This document shows positions 21,706 to 30,051 of a DNA stretch of 64,000 nt, piece by piece. The notes under the pieces were generated by a model. The model did not search any database, was not told where the DNA came from, and saw only the letters and a program-made list of their open reading frames with translations. Source of the DNA: Hydrogenophaga sp. A37 (GTDB taxonomy: Bacteria > Pseudomonadota > Gammaproteobacteria > Burkholderiales > Burkholderiaceae_C). Numbering within the stretch: the first letter of the stretch is position 1; every line of letters starts with the position of its first letter. Position numbers and translations under genes: made by a program. The stretch is taken from the NCBI RefSeq assembly GCF_002001205.1, contig NZ_MUNZ01000131.1, positions 1-64,000 on the forward strand, given 5' to 3'.

Positions 21706-22188
21706 TCATCTTGGCTCCCTCAAGGTGAATGAGGTCTTTTCCATCCATTCGCCGTTGCCAGAGACACGGCCAGCCCCCGTCATCGTCGCCAGCTCGGGTC
21801 CGAAGCACAACCCGTGGTCGGAACAGTCGCCGCAAGTGGGCGATTTGCAGATCAATATCTCTTCGCGCTCGCAGAGCTGACGGTAGAAAAACTTCTTCCA
21901 TTTCATGTTCTGCGTGTTGCGCGCGGCCAGCGATGGGAACGCTTGGGCGATCAGCGCCGACAAAGCCTCACGCGACGGCAGACCGAGGTCTTGCCACAGG
22001 TGGCGGTCGCCGAGCGTCGCGCAGGCCAGTGTCCAGGTGAGTTCCTGGCGCTCGGCCGAGGTCGTTGCCGACAGGTCGGCATGATCCAGCAGCAGGCTTT
22101 GCACCTCGTCCACCTCGTCGCGCCGCACGCGAATCAGCGGCTCCAGGGCGGCCCAGTCAGGAGCGGGTTTCACCAGCAACTTGGCCAT
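21706..22188 (-). CDS. nifQ: Nitrogen fixation protein NifQ (molybdenum donor)
   Basis: NifQ supplies molybdenum, probably as a Mo-Fe-S cluster, for FeMo-cofactor assembly on NifEN/NifH. The C-terminal half holds the defining C-x4-C-x2-C-x5-C motif in CKSPTCGDCSDHGLC, preceded by MKWKKFFYRQLCEREE. 160 residues, family-typical. It is the last gene of the nifE operon, 6 nt after fdxB. Confidence 0.95.
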   Translation of the reverse strand: MAKLLVKPAPDWAALEPLIRVRRDEVDEVQSLLLDHADLSATTSAERQELTWTLACATLGDRHLWQDLGLPSREALSALIAQAFPSLAARNTQNMKWKKFFYRQLCEREEILICKSPTCGDCSDHGLCFGPELATMTGAGRVSGNGEWMEKTSFTLREPR

Positions 22189-22194
22189 GGCCGT

Positions 22195-22509
22195 TCACAC
22201 CGCCGGTGCGGCCGCGTGCGTGTAGCACTTCTTCGGGCAGATCTTCGAGCAGGCCGTGCAGCCGATGCACAGCTCCTGGTGCGCGATGGTCATGACCTTC
22301 TTTTCGTATTCCTCGTCGTCGTCATCGTCGTCGAGGCTCACCGAGATGCGCTCGCCTTCGTCGGTCAGGCCCACGAGTTCGAGCACGCCGCGCGGGCAGA
22401 CCTTGAAGCAGCGGCCGCAGCCGATGCATTTGTTCTCGTCCAGGGCGGAAACGAAGGTCGGCGTCCAGGTGGCGCCGCTGGGCAGGGTGACGCTGAAATG
22501 TTCGCTCAT
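22195..22509 (-). CDS. fdxB: Nif-specific ferredoxin III (FdxB type), two [4Fe-4S] sites
   Basis: A 103-residue ferredoxin with two cysteine clusters: [12 protein letters not shown] and [12 protein letters not shown]. Between them is an acidic insert ([13 protein letters not shown]), as in the nif-specific ferredoxin III group encoded beside nifX/nifQ. Probably donates electrons during cofactor assembly or to nitrogenase. The start at 22509 ([12 protein letters not shown]) is chosen because it begins the family-like region; the frame is open upstream through the intergenic repeat. Confidence 0.92.
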   Translation of the reverse strand: MSEHFSVTLPSGATWTPTFVSALDENKCIGCGRCFKVCPRGVLELVGLTDEGERISVSLDDDDDDEEYEKKVMTIAHQELCIGCTACSKICPKKCYTHAAAPAV

Positions 22510-22554
22510 GAAACAAACTCCTTGGCGGTGTGAGCGGCTTCGTGCAATGCACCC

Positions 22555-22620
22555 GTGGAACCGGCTGTGCCGGGCCACCAGGTGCGCCCCCCTGGGGGGA
22601 TGCGAAGCGGCGCAGGGGGG
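22555..22620. repeat. Comamonadaceae-type intergenic repeat, copy 1
   Basis: About 66 bp beginning GTGGAACCGGCT-TGCCGGGCCAC and ending CGAAGCGGCGCAGGGG, with internal CCCCCTGGGGGG. It matches 30877-30942 over its whole length with a few changes. Both copies sit between leftward nif genes and can fold into hairpins (GGCTNTGCC, CCCCCTGGGGGG). Confidence 0.85.
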
Positions 22621-22621
22621 A

Positions 22622-22819
22622 TCAGGTTATTGCGGCTACGGCCTTGCGCAGGTCCATCAGCGTGGCGTGGGTGTCGTGGCAACGCTGGGCCACGGACAGG
22701 ATGTTTTCCCAGCCCGTGGGCAGGTCTTCAGACAGGTCGTGCAGGTCCATCTTGGCCTGCGTGGCCTGGGCGTTGGCCTTCTTCAGGCGCGCTTTCAGTT
22801 CATCGGTTTCGGTGCTCAT
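22622..22819 (-). CDS. DUF683 / CCE_0567-family nif-associated protein
   Basis: A 65-residue helical protein: an N-terminal coiled-coil stretch ([20 protein letters not shown]), LPTGWENI, and a C-terminal helix [15 protein letters not shown]. This matches the small DUF683 metalloprotein family encoded after nifX and its DUF269 partner in many nif clusters. A metal (Fe/Ni) binding role is reported for the cyanobacterial relative; function in cofactor assembly is not settled. Starts 2 nt after the DUF269 gene. Confidence 0.88.
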   Translation of the reverse strand: MSTETDELKARLKKANAQATQAKMDLHDLSEDLPTGWENILSVAQRCHDTHATLMDLRKAVAAIT

Positions 22820-22821
22820 GG

Positions 22822-23310
22822 TCAGGCTCCGTATTGAGCGACGGCGGGAAATTCGCGGATCATGGCCACGGCTTCGGTCAGGAATTTGGTGCCGGCGTCG
22901 GACAGCTTGGCCAGCGAAGAGAAACCGAAGCGGTGCACGTCGCGCAGCTGCTTGTTGACGACCACCAGGCGGCCGGCGATCAGCACCATGCGGCCAAAGC
23001 CTTCGTGGCTCATCTTCATCATGGGCGAGACCATCTGCCCGGTCTCGCGTTCGATCGCCACCGCGATCGCGTTGTAAAAGATCTCCAGGTGCCACAGGGT
23101 CTCGGGGTCCGGGTCGCCGAGGATGGGCAGAGCGCGGCGTTCTTCGGCGGTGTGGATGAAGGGCTTGAGCAACTGCAGGTCGGTCTTGCCTTCCCAGCTG
23201 CCGTGCGTGTCCTGCGCGCGCATCTGTTTGATCAGCTGCTGCACAAAGGGCGTGGAGAGAAAAGTCTCGTCGCTCTCGGGCGCGAGTTCGGGGGTGGCAG
23301 TGGCGTTCAT
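22822..23310 (-). CDS. NifX-associated protein (DUF269)
   Basis: A 162-residue protein found directly after nifX in most diazotrophs. Recognisable segments: [39 protein letters not shown] and [18 protein letters not shown]. Its biochemical role is undefined; position suggests FeMo-cofactor maturation. The start overlaps the nifX stop by 4 nt. Confidence 0.92.
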   Translation of the reverse strand: MNATATPELAPESDETFLSTPFVQQLIKQMRAQDTHGSWEGKTDLQLLKPFIHTAEERRALPILGDPDPETLWHLEIFYNAIAVAIERETGQMVSPMMKMSHEGFGRMVLIAGRLVVVNKQLRDVHRFGFSSLAKLSDAGTKFLTEAVAMIREFPAVAQYGA

Positions 23311-23717
23311 GGGGTGACCTCGTCGTCTTCAAAATCGAATGCGGGCTCGTTGTCCTTGGCCAGGGCCTTGCGCAACCAGGGCGGTGGCGTGCCCTGCAAC
23401 ACGGCCTGCAGCTTGTCCAGGATCTCGGCGATGTTCTCGGGTTGCGGTACCTTGATCGGGTGGATCTTCATGGCCACGACACGTGCCGCACCCGAGCCAC
23501 CGATGGCGGCCACATAGAGGATGGCGCAGTCCTTGATGGCTTCGAGCTTGGGTGCGAGCTTGTCCTCGTCGCCGTCTTCTTCGAGCTTGTCGCCGAACTC
23601 GAAGCTCTCGATGAAGTGGTGGCCGGTGGCAGATATCTCGTAGACATCAATGCTCTTGGCCCAGCCGAAGTGCGCGTCCACGCGCTCCTTGTCCTGGGTG
23701 GCGAAGGCGATCTTCAT
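23307..23717 (-). CDS. nifX: Nitrogen fixation protein NifX
   Basis: FeMo-cofactor/NifB-cofactor carrier. 136 residues with the dinitrogenase iron-molybdenum cofactor-binding fold: [20 protein letters not shown] and [20 protein letters not shown]. The C-terminus is acidic (FDFEDDE). It sits in the canonical nifE-nifN-nifX order, 14 nt after nifN. Confidence 0.95.
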   Translation of the reverse strand: MKIAFATQDKERVDAHFGWAKSIDVYEISATGHHFIESFEFGDKLEEDGDEDKLAPKLEAIKDCAILYVAAIGGSGAARVVAMKIHPIKVPQPENIAEILDKLQAVLQGTPPPWLRKALAKDNEPAFDFEDDEVTP

Positions 23718-23731
23718 GGTGGACTCCTGGG

Positions 23732-25132
23732 TCAGGCGCTGGCGGCTGCCAGCGGGGTGGGTGGGAAGGCGTCGTTGGGCCTGTCGAGGCGGCGCGTGGC
23801 GAGCTGCGCTTCTGGCGTGAGCGGCCAGTCGCCCGCGTGGTGGTGGGCGATGCGTTGAATCATCAGGTTCGAGACTTCAAAGATCAGGTTCATCGTGCCG
23901 CGGTAGCCCACCGACACCTTGTGCGCGTTGCCGATGCGGTCGAACACCGGAAAGCCCACGCGCAGCAGCGGCTTGTTCAGGCGCTCGGCGGCCTGGCGGC
24001 CATGCGAATGCGTCACCAGCAGATCGCAGTCCTTGCCCGCGATTTCCAGGTCTTCGAGATCGCCCAGCAGCACCTGCTCGGCCGGCAGCAGCGCATGGGC
24101 CTTGGACTGCGTGGTGCTGATGCAGCACGTCAGCTCGGCGCCCATTTCGTGCAGCAGACCGCCCAGGGCCAGCATCAGGTCGGGCTCGGCGGCGATGGCG
24201 ACCTTCATGCCGCCGGTGTAGAAATGGCCGTCGAGCATGGCGTCAAGCAACTGGCTGCGCTGGCGCCGGTACTTGGCCGGCACGGGCTTGCCCGAGAGCA
24301 ACGAGAGGCGCTGCAAAAAGCGGTCGTTGCTGGCCAGGCCGGTCAGGCGCTCGAAGATCTCCAGCGGCGTGCCGGCGATCTTTTCCAGCGCCTCGGCGCC
24401 TTCGCGCGTCTGCTCGCCGATGCCCAGCGTGAAGGCCGAGGCGCCCGCAGCGCGGATCTGCTCCAGCGTGGTACCGCCAAGCGTGGTGCCGCGCCAGTCT
24501 GGCGCGATGTGGCCGTCGAGCGAGCCCGAGATGTCGGGCAGCACGATGGGGTTCAGGCCGAAGGCTTGGATGGTCTCGCGCAGTTCGTCGATGTCGCTCG
24601 GCGTGAGGTGGCTGCCGGGCAGCAGCGTGACCTGGTCGGCCACCACCGGCAACGGCTTGACCTGCGACTTCACGATGGCGGTGATGGCGTGTTTGAAGCC
24701 GTCTTCAAACGCGCCCACGTAGTCGGGCGTGGAGACGTAGATGATCTCGGTGTCGGCCAGCTCGGGGTGGCGCTTGCGCGCGGTGACCAGGTAGCCGTCG
24801 ACGTCGTCACCCTTGGTTTCGGTCAGGCCGGTGGAGCAGATCGCGATCACCTTGGGCGCAGCGCGCTTGCGGATGTTGAGCAGCGCCGCCTCGATGTTCT
24901 CGTAGCCGCCGAGGATGGTGGTCACCTCGTTCATGGCCGTGGTCTGCAGCGGGATCGCTTCCTTGAAGTGGCGCACCAGCAGCACCAGACCAAACGAGGT
25001 GCAACCCTGCGAGCCGTGCATCACCGGCATGCAGGCGTCCAAGCCCAGGAACGCGAAGCTCGCGCCCAGCGGCTGGCTCATCTTGAGCGGGTTGACGGTG
25101 CAGGCTTTTTTGGATTCGACGACGCGTGCCAT
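23732..25132 (-). CDS. nifN: Nitrogenase cofactor biosynthesis protein NifN
   Basis: Beta subunit of the NifEN scaffold on which FeMo-cofactor is completed. 466 residues, homologous to NifK; N-terminal KACTVNPLKMSQPLGASFAF, then MPVMHGSQGCTSFGLVLLVR and LGGYENIEAALLNI. The cluster-ligand cysteine (MHGSQGC) is present. Encoded 24 nt after nifE. Confidence 0.97.
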   Translation of the reverse strand: MARVVESKKACTVNPLKMSQPLGASFAFLGLDACMPVMHGSQGCTSFGLVLLVRHFKEAIPLQTTAMNEVTTILGGYENIEAALLNIRKRAAPKVIAICSTGLTETKGDDVDGYLVTARKRHPELADTEIIYVSTPDYVGAFEDGFKHAITAIVKSQVKPLPVVADQVTLLPGSHLTPSDIDELRETIQAFGLNPIVLPDISGSLDGHIAPDWRGTTLGGTTLEQIRAAGASAFTLGIGEQTREGAEALEKIAGTPLEIFERLTGLASNDRFLQRLSLLSGKPVPAKYRRQRSQLLDAMLDGHFYTGGMKVAIAAEPDLMLALGGLLHEMGAELTCCISTTQSKAHALLPAEQVLLGDLEDLEIAGKDCDLLVTHSHGRQAAERLNKPLLRVGFPVFDRIGNAHKVSVGYRGTMNLIFEVSNLMIQRIAHHHAGDWPLTPEAQLATRRLDRPNDAFPPTPLAAASA

Positions 25133-25156
25133 GGCTGTGCTTTCGGTGCGGGTGAA

Positions 25157-26659
25157 TCAGACGGGGATTTCTTCGGGCTCCAAGCCCATGGCGTTCGCTG
25201 CCACCGCACTGAGATGGTCGGTCGAGGTGCCTGTCACGGTGGGTGTGACCGCGCCCAGGGTTTCGCCGTCGTCGCCCCAGGGCGCGGGGATGCGCACCTG
25301 CTGCCACACCGGGTTGAAGATGGCGCGGTCGATCTCGTGCACCAGCTCGACCATGCCTTCGTAGCCACCGTAGGGGTGGTGGCGTTCCTGGTTGATGTCC
25401 AGCCAGGGCATGCGCGCCTTGAGCGCGACGAACTGTGAGCGGCCGCCGCTGAGCATGATGTCGGCGCGCGCTTCTTTCAGCATCGCGTACATCTCGCGCG
25501 GTGTCATGTCATCGATCATGTGGGCGTCGGCGCCCTCGCCCATGATCTCCTTGATCTTTTCCTTGTCTTCCTTGGTGCTCTTCTTGACGCTGGTGCCGAC
25601 GATTTCCATGCCGCCTTCCTGCAGCGCCGCCACCACCGACCACGACTTCACACCGCCCGTGATCAGCAGCACGCGTTTGCCCTGCAGGCGCTTCTTGTAT
25701 TCGGCGATGCGCTTGTAGGCGCGCGCTTCTTCCACCTCGATCAGGCGCTCGGTGCGTTCGATGAGCTCGGCGTCGGCGCCCTGCTTCACCAGCAGGCTGG
25801 CGATCTGGCGCAGCGTCTCGCTCATGTCGCTGATGCCGTAGAACGAACCTTCGAAATACGGGATGCCGTAGCGCTGCTCCATCTTGGTCGCGATGTTGAT
25901 CATCGACTTGGAGCAGACCATCATGTTGACCTTGGCGCGGTGGGCGCTGGCGATCTCGTTGTAGCGGCCGTCGCCCGAGATGCACGAGAGGATGCGGATG
26001 CCCAGCGCGTCGAGCAGCGGCTTGACCTGCCAGAGTTCACCGACCAGGTTGTATTCGCCAATGATGTTGATGTCGTAGGCGGTGGTGTACTCGGGCTCGA
26101 CGGTGCCGATCACGTAGTCCAGCAGGGCTTCGGCGCCGAGCTTGTTGCCCAGGTTCTTGGGGCCGGCGAAGCCGGGCGCGTTGACCGGGATCACCGGCTT
26201 GCCGAACTTTTCGGCGGCGCGCTTGCAGACGGCTTCGATGTCGTCGCCGGTCAGCGCGGTGACGCAGGTCTGGTAGACGAAGACCGCGGGCGGATCGTAC
26301 TTTTCAATGATCTCTCGGATGGACTTGAAGAGGCGCTTTTCACCGCCGTAGATCACGTCGAGTTCGTTGATGTCGGTGGTGAAACCGCTGCGGTAGATGG
26401 TGGAGCCGCTGGACGCGCTGTGGCGGTTGTCCCAGGAGTTGCCTTCGCAGGCGATCGGGCCGTGCACCAGGTGGGCCACGTCGACCACCGGTTGCAGCGC
26501 AATCTTTGCGCCGTCGAAGGCGCAGCCACCCGCCGCCGCGCCGGGCGAGAGCTGCTTGGTGCAACCCTTCTTGCGCTCCTTCTCGCTCTTGCCCTGGTTG
26601 ATGTCGCAGCCGGGCTCCTCGAACACTTCAGCGATCTTGGCCTTGAGCGATACAGACAT
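25157..26659 (-). CDS. nifE: Nitrogenase cofactor biosynthesis protein NifE
   Basis: Alpha subunit of the NifEN scaffold. 500 residues; KKGCTKQLSPGAAAGGCAFD and HLVHGPIACEGNSWDNRHS carry the cysteines that bind the interfacial cluster. The C-terminal region has MLSGGRSQFVALKARMPWLD and INQERHHPYGGYEGMVELV. The ATG is preceded by GGAG at proper spacing and by a strong sigma-54 promoter at 26693-26708, so nifE starts its own transcription unit. Confidence 0.97.
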   Translation of the reverse strand: MSVSLKAKIAEVFEEPGCDINQGKSEKERKKGCTKQLSPGAAAGGCAFDGAKIALQPVVDVAHLVHGPIACEGNSWDNRHSASSGSTIYRSGFTTDINELDVIYGGEKRLFKSIREIIEKYDPPAVFVYQTCVTALTGDDIEAVCKRAAEKFGKPVIPVNAPGFAGPKNLGNKLGAEALLDYVIGTVEPEYTTAYDINIIGEYNLVGELWQVKPLLDALGIRILSCISGDGRYNEIASAHRAKVNMMVCSKSMINIATKMEQRYGIPYFEGSFYGISDMSETLRQIASLLVKQGADAELIERTERLIEVEEARAYKRIAEYKKRLQGKRVLLITGGVKSWSVVAALQEGGMEIVGTSVKKSTKEDKEKIKEIMGEGADAHMIDDMTPREMYAMLKEARADIMLSGGRSQFVALKARMPWLDINQERHHPYGGYEGMVELVHEIDRAIFNPVWQQVRIPAPWGDDGETLGAVTPTVTGTSTDHLSAVAANAMGLEPEEIPV

Positions 26660-26692
26660 GGCGGACTCCAGACGGTGGGTTGAGAGTCCCTT

Positions 26693-26708
26693 TGCAAGTT
26701 GGGTGCCA
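26693..26708 (-). promoter_or_regulatory. Sigma-54 promoter of nifENX-DUF269-DUF683-fdxB-nifQ
   Basis: Minus strand reads TGGCACCCAACTTGCA, a full match to the sigma-54 consensus (GG-N10-GC). The predicted start is near 26682, giving a ~23-nt leader. Upstream, a dyad TGTCGC...GCGACA (26767-26787) has TGT and ACA separated by 15 rather than 10, so it is not a standard NifA site. Confidence 0.88.
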
Positions 26709-26804
26709 GGCCTTTTTCAGGCTTTTGGACCGGTTTTGTGGCCGTCTGTGGCGGGTTTGAAGGGAATGTCGCGGGCGCTTTGCGACAGGCCTCCCGACCA
26801 CGGA

Positions 26805-27284
26805 CTACTTCTGCATCGGGAGCTTCTCGCCACTGCGGTGCAGAACGATCCAGCGCTCCAGCTCGGCCACGTGCTGCGCCTCTTCTTCCACAAACTCTTT
26901 CGCCAGCACCTTGATCTCGGGGTCGGTCGTGGTCTGCAGCACGTTGTCGTAAAACGCCAGGCCGGCGCTCTCGGCGTCGAGCGCCACTTGCAGCGCCTGC
27001 TCGATGCCGATGAAGGGGTCGGCGGCCCAGATCGCCGCGGCCTCGGGGCTTTCGATGTCGGGCCACTGGTAGTCGGCCTCGGCCAGCGTAGGCAGGTTCC
27101 GGTAGCCGGCCCGTTCGCGCGCGTCGCCCAGGTGCAGCAACGAATAGTCGGCGAGCTGGCGGAACAGCTGGGCCACCTCGGTGTTGCCGGCGGTGCGCAT
27201 GGCGTCGGCGAGCTGTCCAAAGCGCAGCGCGGCTTCGTTTTCCAACTGGATGGTGTGGGCCAGAAATTCTTCTACGGAGTCCAT
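26805..27284 (-). CDS. Ferritin-like (rubrerythrin-type) protein of the nif cluster
   Basis: A 159-residue, almost fully helical protein with ferritin-like di-iron features: LAHTIQLENEAALRFGQLAD (Glu), LLHLGDAR, ALDAESAGLAFYDN (Glu) and EFVEEEAQHVAELERWI (E-x-x-H). No rubredoxin domain. Such proteins bind iron or reduce peroxide; here a role in iron supply or oxygen/peroxide defence for nitrogenase is inferred from location. It follows the 118-residue gene by 16 nt and is the last gene before the nifE promoter. Confidence 0.8.
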   Translation of the reverse strand: MDSVEEFLAHTIQLENEAALRFGQLADAMRTAGNTEVAQLFRQLADYSLLHLGDARERAGYRNLPTLAEADYQWPDIESPEAAAIWAADPFIGIEQALQVALDAESAGLAFYDNVLQTTTDPEIKVLAKEFVEEEAQHVAELERWIVLHRSGEKLPMQK

Positions 27285-27300
27285 GTCAATCTTCCTTCGG

Positions 27301-27657
27301 TCAAAAATCCAGTTCGAACCAGGCCGGCTCTTTCTGGCGCAGCTGGGCGATCAGTTCCAGCGTGGCCGGCACCAGGGCGTGGATGCCGTACCAGACGGCT
27401 TCGCGCCGCGGCTGGCCGTCGCTCTCCAGCAGGCCCTGCAGGCGCGCCCAGCCGTGCCAGTCGAGCTGGACCAGGCGCAGGCGCAGCGGCTCGGGCCAGT
27501 GCGCCAGGGTCTGCGCCATGCGCAGCAAATGCATCTCCACACAGGCCAGGGTGTTGGCGCTGGCGAACAGCTCCTCTTCACCCTGCAGCTCGGCGAGCAG
27601 GCTCGTCATGACCTCGCCGCTGTTCTGCAGGATCAGGTATTGCATGCGGGCGATCAT
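27301..27657 (-). CDS. Unrecognised 118-residue protein, nif-cluster partner of the AAA ATPase
   Basis: Not recognised. The start (MIARMQYLILQNSGEVMTSL) overlaps the AAA ATPase stop by 4 nt, so the two are probably co-translated. It is helical, with leucine-rich amphipathic segments (LACVEMHLLRMAQTLAHW, LVPATLELIAQLRQ) and no signal peptide, cysteine motif or membrane helix. The frame is open upstream inside the ATPase gene, but the coupling position favours 27657. A role as an adaptor or regulator of the ATPase is only an inference. Confidence 0.7.
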   Translation of the reverse strand: MIARMQYLILQNSGEVMTSLLAELQGEEELFASANTLACVEMHLLRMAQTLAHWPEPLRLRLVQLDWHGWARLQGLLESDGQPRREAVWYGIHALVPATLELIAQLRQKEPAWFELDF

Positions 27658-29360
27658 GGTGTGCTCACCGGGTCGAGGCCACGGAACATGGCGCAGCGAA
27701 GAAACACCTCGCGGCTCGCGTCCACCTGCTTGTGGCGGCAGTACTTGGCGACCAGCTTGGCCAGGCCCTTGATGTCGCGCCCGGTCGCGGCCGGGAACAG
27801 CTCGGCCAGCATGCGCGGCATGTCGTTGCCCAGGGCCAGACCGAACTGCTCGCCCATCACGCCCCAGATGCGCGCGCGGGCGGCTGCGTCGGGCGGGTGG
27901 TAGCGGATCAGCGCGATGCAGCGCGAGACGATGGCCTCGTCGATGTCGTCGACCCGGTTGGTGGTCAGGAACAGCAGGCCGTTGAAGTACTCCAGCACGC
28001 GCAGGAAGACGCCGACCACGGCGTTCATGGTCAGGTTGTCGTCGCGCTTCTTGATGTAGACGTCGGCCTCGTCGATCAGCAGCACCGCGCCCCAGCGCTG
28101 GGCGCGCTGCAGCACGTCCTTCAGCGCCGTCTCCATGGTGGCCACGTTCAGGCCGAGCTGGCCCGAGTGCACGCGGTAGAGCGGGCGCTGAATGATCTCG
28201 GCATAGACCTCGGCGGTGAGCGTCTTGCCCACCCCAGGCGGGCCGGCGCAGAGCACCGTGGTGCCGCCGGACTTGCCGGCGATGATGTCGTCCATCAGCA
28301 CGTCCATCTCGGCGGTGAGGATGTCGATCAGGTCGGTCTGCTCGGGCGGCAGCACCAGCAGCTGCTTGAGCTGGGGCTTGTACGCATAGGGTTCGAGGTC
28401 GTCCACATGCACCCACACATGGTGGTGCAACTCCAGGTGGAACATCAGGATCAGCGGGTGCACCGGCAGCTGGCGGAACAGCCGGGGTCGGTCCTGCAAA
28501 GAGGCCTTCAGCGCCAGCACGTCCTGTTCGGCGTCGTACTGGCTGCTCTTGGCGGCCTTGATCAGGTAGTTGGTGAGCAGCTCGCCTGGGGTTTCCAGGC
28601 TGGTGTCGCGCTGCTGCAGCACGGCCTCGTCGTTCACCAGGCGCGCCGCTTCGCCCTGCGCCGAGAGGATCACGATGTCCTTGCGTTGCCAGTCGTTGTC
28701 GCGGTGGGTGGCGCTCGGGTCGGGCGCGTGAAAGGCCAGGCCACGGCCGAGGAACTGGGCGCCGCTCTGCGCGCGCCAGTCGAAGTACGTGGCCACCGAA
28801 GCTTCATACGCGCGCAGCAGCTCGGGCGTTTCGCGCACCAGGCCGCGCGCGAGCAGCAGCTCGGCCACGCTGCGGCCGATCACGTCGTTGCCCGAGAGGC
28901 GCAGTGTCTGGCTGACCAGTCCGCCCTTGGCATTGGCCTTGAGGTCGACCAGCACCTTGCCGGTTTCGTCGTGGGAAGGCGGCGTGTAGTCGATGCGCGT
29001 CGGGCACCAGGCCAGCGGCACGCCGTCGGTGTCGGCGCTGAACAGCCAGCCGTGCGTGCTGCCCTCGGCCAAGTAGGCCACCAGGGCGGGCACCGCGTCT
29101 TCCAGCGTGTCGGCCGTGAAGCGCTGGGCACCGGGCACGCCGAGCAAGCCCCGCAGCGAACGCAGCTGCACGGCGCGGCGCTGCTGGGCCGGGCCGCCCG
29201 CGTCCCAGAGCTGGTCGAGCCGGTCCAGCACCGGCGCGCTCAGCAGGCGCAGCCGGGTCTCGGCGTGTTGGCCGAAACGCAGCTGGTCCGTCAGGCCGGC
29301 GAGCTCGGGGAATTCCCCTGCCAGGGTCTGGGCATGGGGGCGTTCAATGCGCAGCTTCAT
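27654..29360 (-). CDS. AAA ATPase of the nif cluster, unknown role
   Basis: 568 residues. The first ~365 form an uncharacterised domain without clear family match; then a single AAA module has Walker A AGPPGVGKTLTAEVYAE, Walker B GAVLLIDEADVYIKK, sensor 1 LLFLTTNRVDDIDEAIVSRC and an arginine-finger region. This is the arrangement of a protein-remodelling ATPase, probably hexameric (family inference). It lies between nifK/FeSII and nifE, coupled to the 118-residue gene, 20 nt after the 161-residue gene. Remodelling or activating a nitrogenase component is a hypothesis. Confidence 0.82.
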   Translation of the reverse strand: MKLRIERPHAQTLAGEFPELAGLTDQLRFGQHAETRLRLLSAPVLDRLDQLWDAGGPAQQRRAVQLRSLRGLLGVPGAQRFTADTLEDAVPALVAYLAEGSTHGWLFSADTDGVPLAWCPTRIDYTPPSHDETGKVLVDLKANAKGGLVSQTLRLSGNDVIGRSVAELLLARGLVRETPELLRAYEASVATYFDWRAQSGAQFLGRGLAFHAPDPSATHRDNDWQRKDIVILSAQGEAARLVNDEAVLQQRDTSLETPGELLTNYLIKAAKSSQYDAEQDVLALKASLQDRPRLFRQLPVHPLILMFHLELHHHVWVHVDDLEPYAYKPQLKQLLVLPPEQTDLIDILTAEMDVLMDDIIAGKSGGTTVLCAGPPGVGKTLTAEVYAEIIQRPLYRVHSGQLGLNVATMETALKDVLQRAQRWGAVLLIDEADVYIKKRDDNLTMNAVVGVFLRVLEYFNGLLFLTTNRVDDIDEAIVSRCIALIRYHPPDAAARARIWGVMGEQFGLALGNDMPRMLAELFPAATGRDIKGLAKLVAKYCRHKQVDASREVFLRCAMFRGLDPVSTP

Positions 29361-29380
29361 GGCCGTGGATCGGTTGGGGA

Positions 29381-29866
29381 TCAGTTGTCGTCGGCCAGCA
29401 CTTCCAGCGCCACCAGCTGCTCGTACAGCGCGCGCCGCGCGTGCCAGTTGTCCTTGCCGGCGATGCGCGGGTCAGCACCTTCAAACGCGCCGATGGCGTC
29501 GCGGTCGCCGCGGTAGACGCAGGTGAGCCCGCCGCGTGCGGCCAGCGCGGCCTCCAGCGCCTCGGCCTCACTCACCGGTTCGGCGCTCAGCACGCCGCTG
29601 CCGAGCAGGTGGTCGGCGCGGTAGAGCGGCGCGTCCCAGCCGTGGCTGTCGCCGAGCGCACAGATGGCCGGGTAGCGTTCACGTGCGGTCGCGTCCACCG
29701 ATTCGTGGCCGATGTCGCTGAGCAGATCACGCGCACTCAGCGTGTCAAAAATTTCCCAAGGCTGCAGCGGATCGCCAGCCTCGACCTTGCGCGCGAAGTC
29801 GGCCTCGTCGTAGGCGAACCACGCGCGCGGTGCGGCTTGTTCGGGCACTTCCACCACATAGATCAT
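29381..29866 (-). CDS. Unrecognised 161-residue nif-cluster protein
   Basis: Not recognised. Begins MIYVVEVPEQAAPRAWFAYD, is acidic overall, has no signal peptide, membrane helix or metal-binding cysteine cluster, and ends with helices (WHARRALYEQLVALEVLADD). It is co-directional with and 20 nt upstream of the AAA ATPase gene, so a functional link with that protein is likely by position. Confidence 0.68.
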   Translation of the reverse strand: MIYVVEVPEQAAPRAWFAYDEADFARKVEAGDPLQPWEIFDTLSARDLLSDIGHESVDATARERYPAICALGDSHGWDAPLYRADHLLGSGVLSAEPVSEAEALEAALAARGGLTCVYRGDRDAIGAFEGADPRIAGKDNWHARRALYEQLVALEVLADDN

Positions 29867-29948
29867 GGTTCTCTCTCCGATGGCTATGGCCGATCAGCGC
29901 CCATTGCGTGGACGCCCCGTTTGCAACAAGGTCTGTTGGCTTTGAGTT

Positions 29949-30023
29949 CCGTTCGCCCTGAGCCTGTCGAAGGGTTCGACATGCCGGCACCGCGCAAGGC
30001 TTCGACAAGCTCAGCCCGAACGG
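29949..30023. repeat. Inverted-repeat (REP-like) element GTTCGCCCTGAGC..GCTCAGCCCGAAC
   Basis: Two ~24-nt arms (29949-29972 and 30000-30023) are near-perfect inverted repeats: CCGTTCGCCCTGAGCCTGTC... and its complement ending GCTCAGCCCGAACGG, followed by TTTTT on the + side. Elements with this sequence are common between genes in Comamonadaceae. It sits between the 126- and 161-residue nif genes and could attenuate transcription or protect mRNA ends. Confidence 0.88.
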
Positions 30024-30051
30024 TTTTTGTGGCATCGAACGCACAGTGGGG

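Noticed and set aside
23837-25438. A 533-codon + strand frame opposite nifN/nifE, and similar frames opposite clpA, nifD and nifK
   Set aside because: All are antisense shadows of well-supported nif or clp genes; composition is His/Gln/Val-rich with no domain or ribosome-binding site.
27301-28416. A longer 371-codon version of the 118-residue protein starting inside the AAA ATPase gene
   Set aside because: The extra region is out of frame with the ATPase and low-complexity; the ATG at 27657 overlapping the ATPase stop fits translational coupling better.
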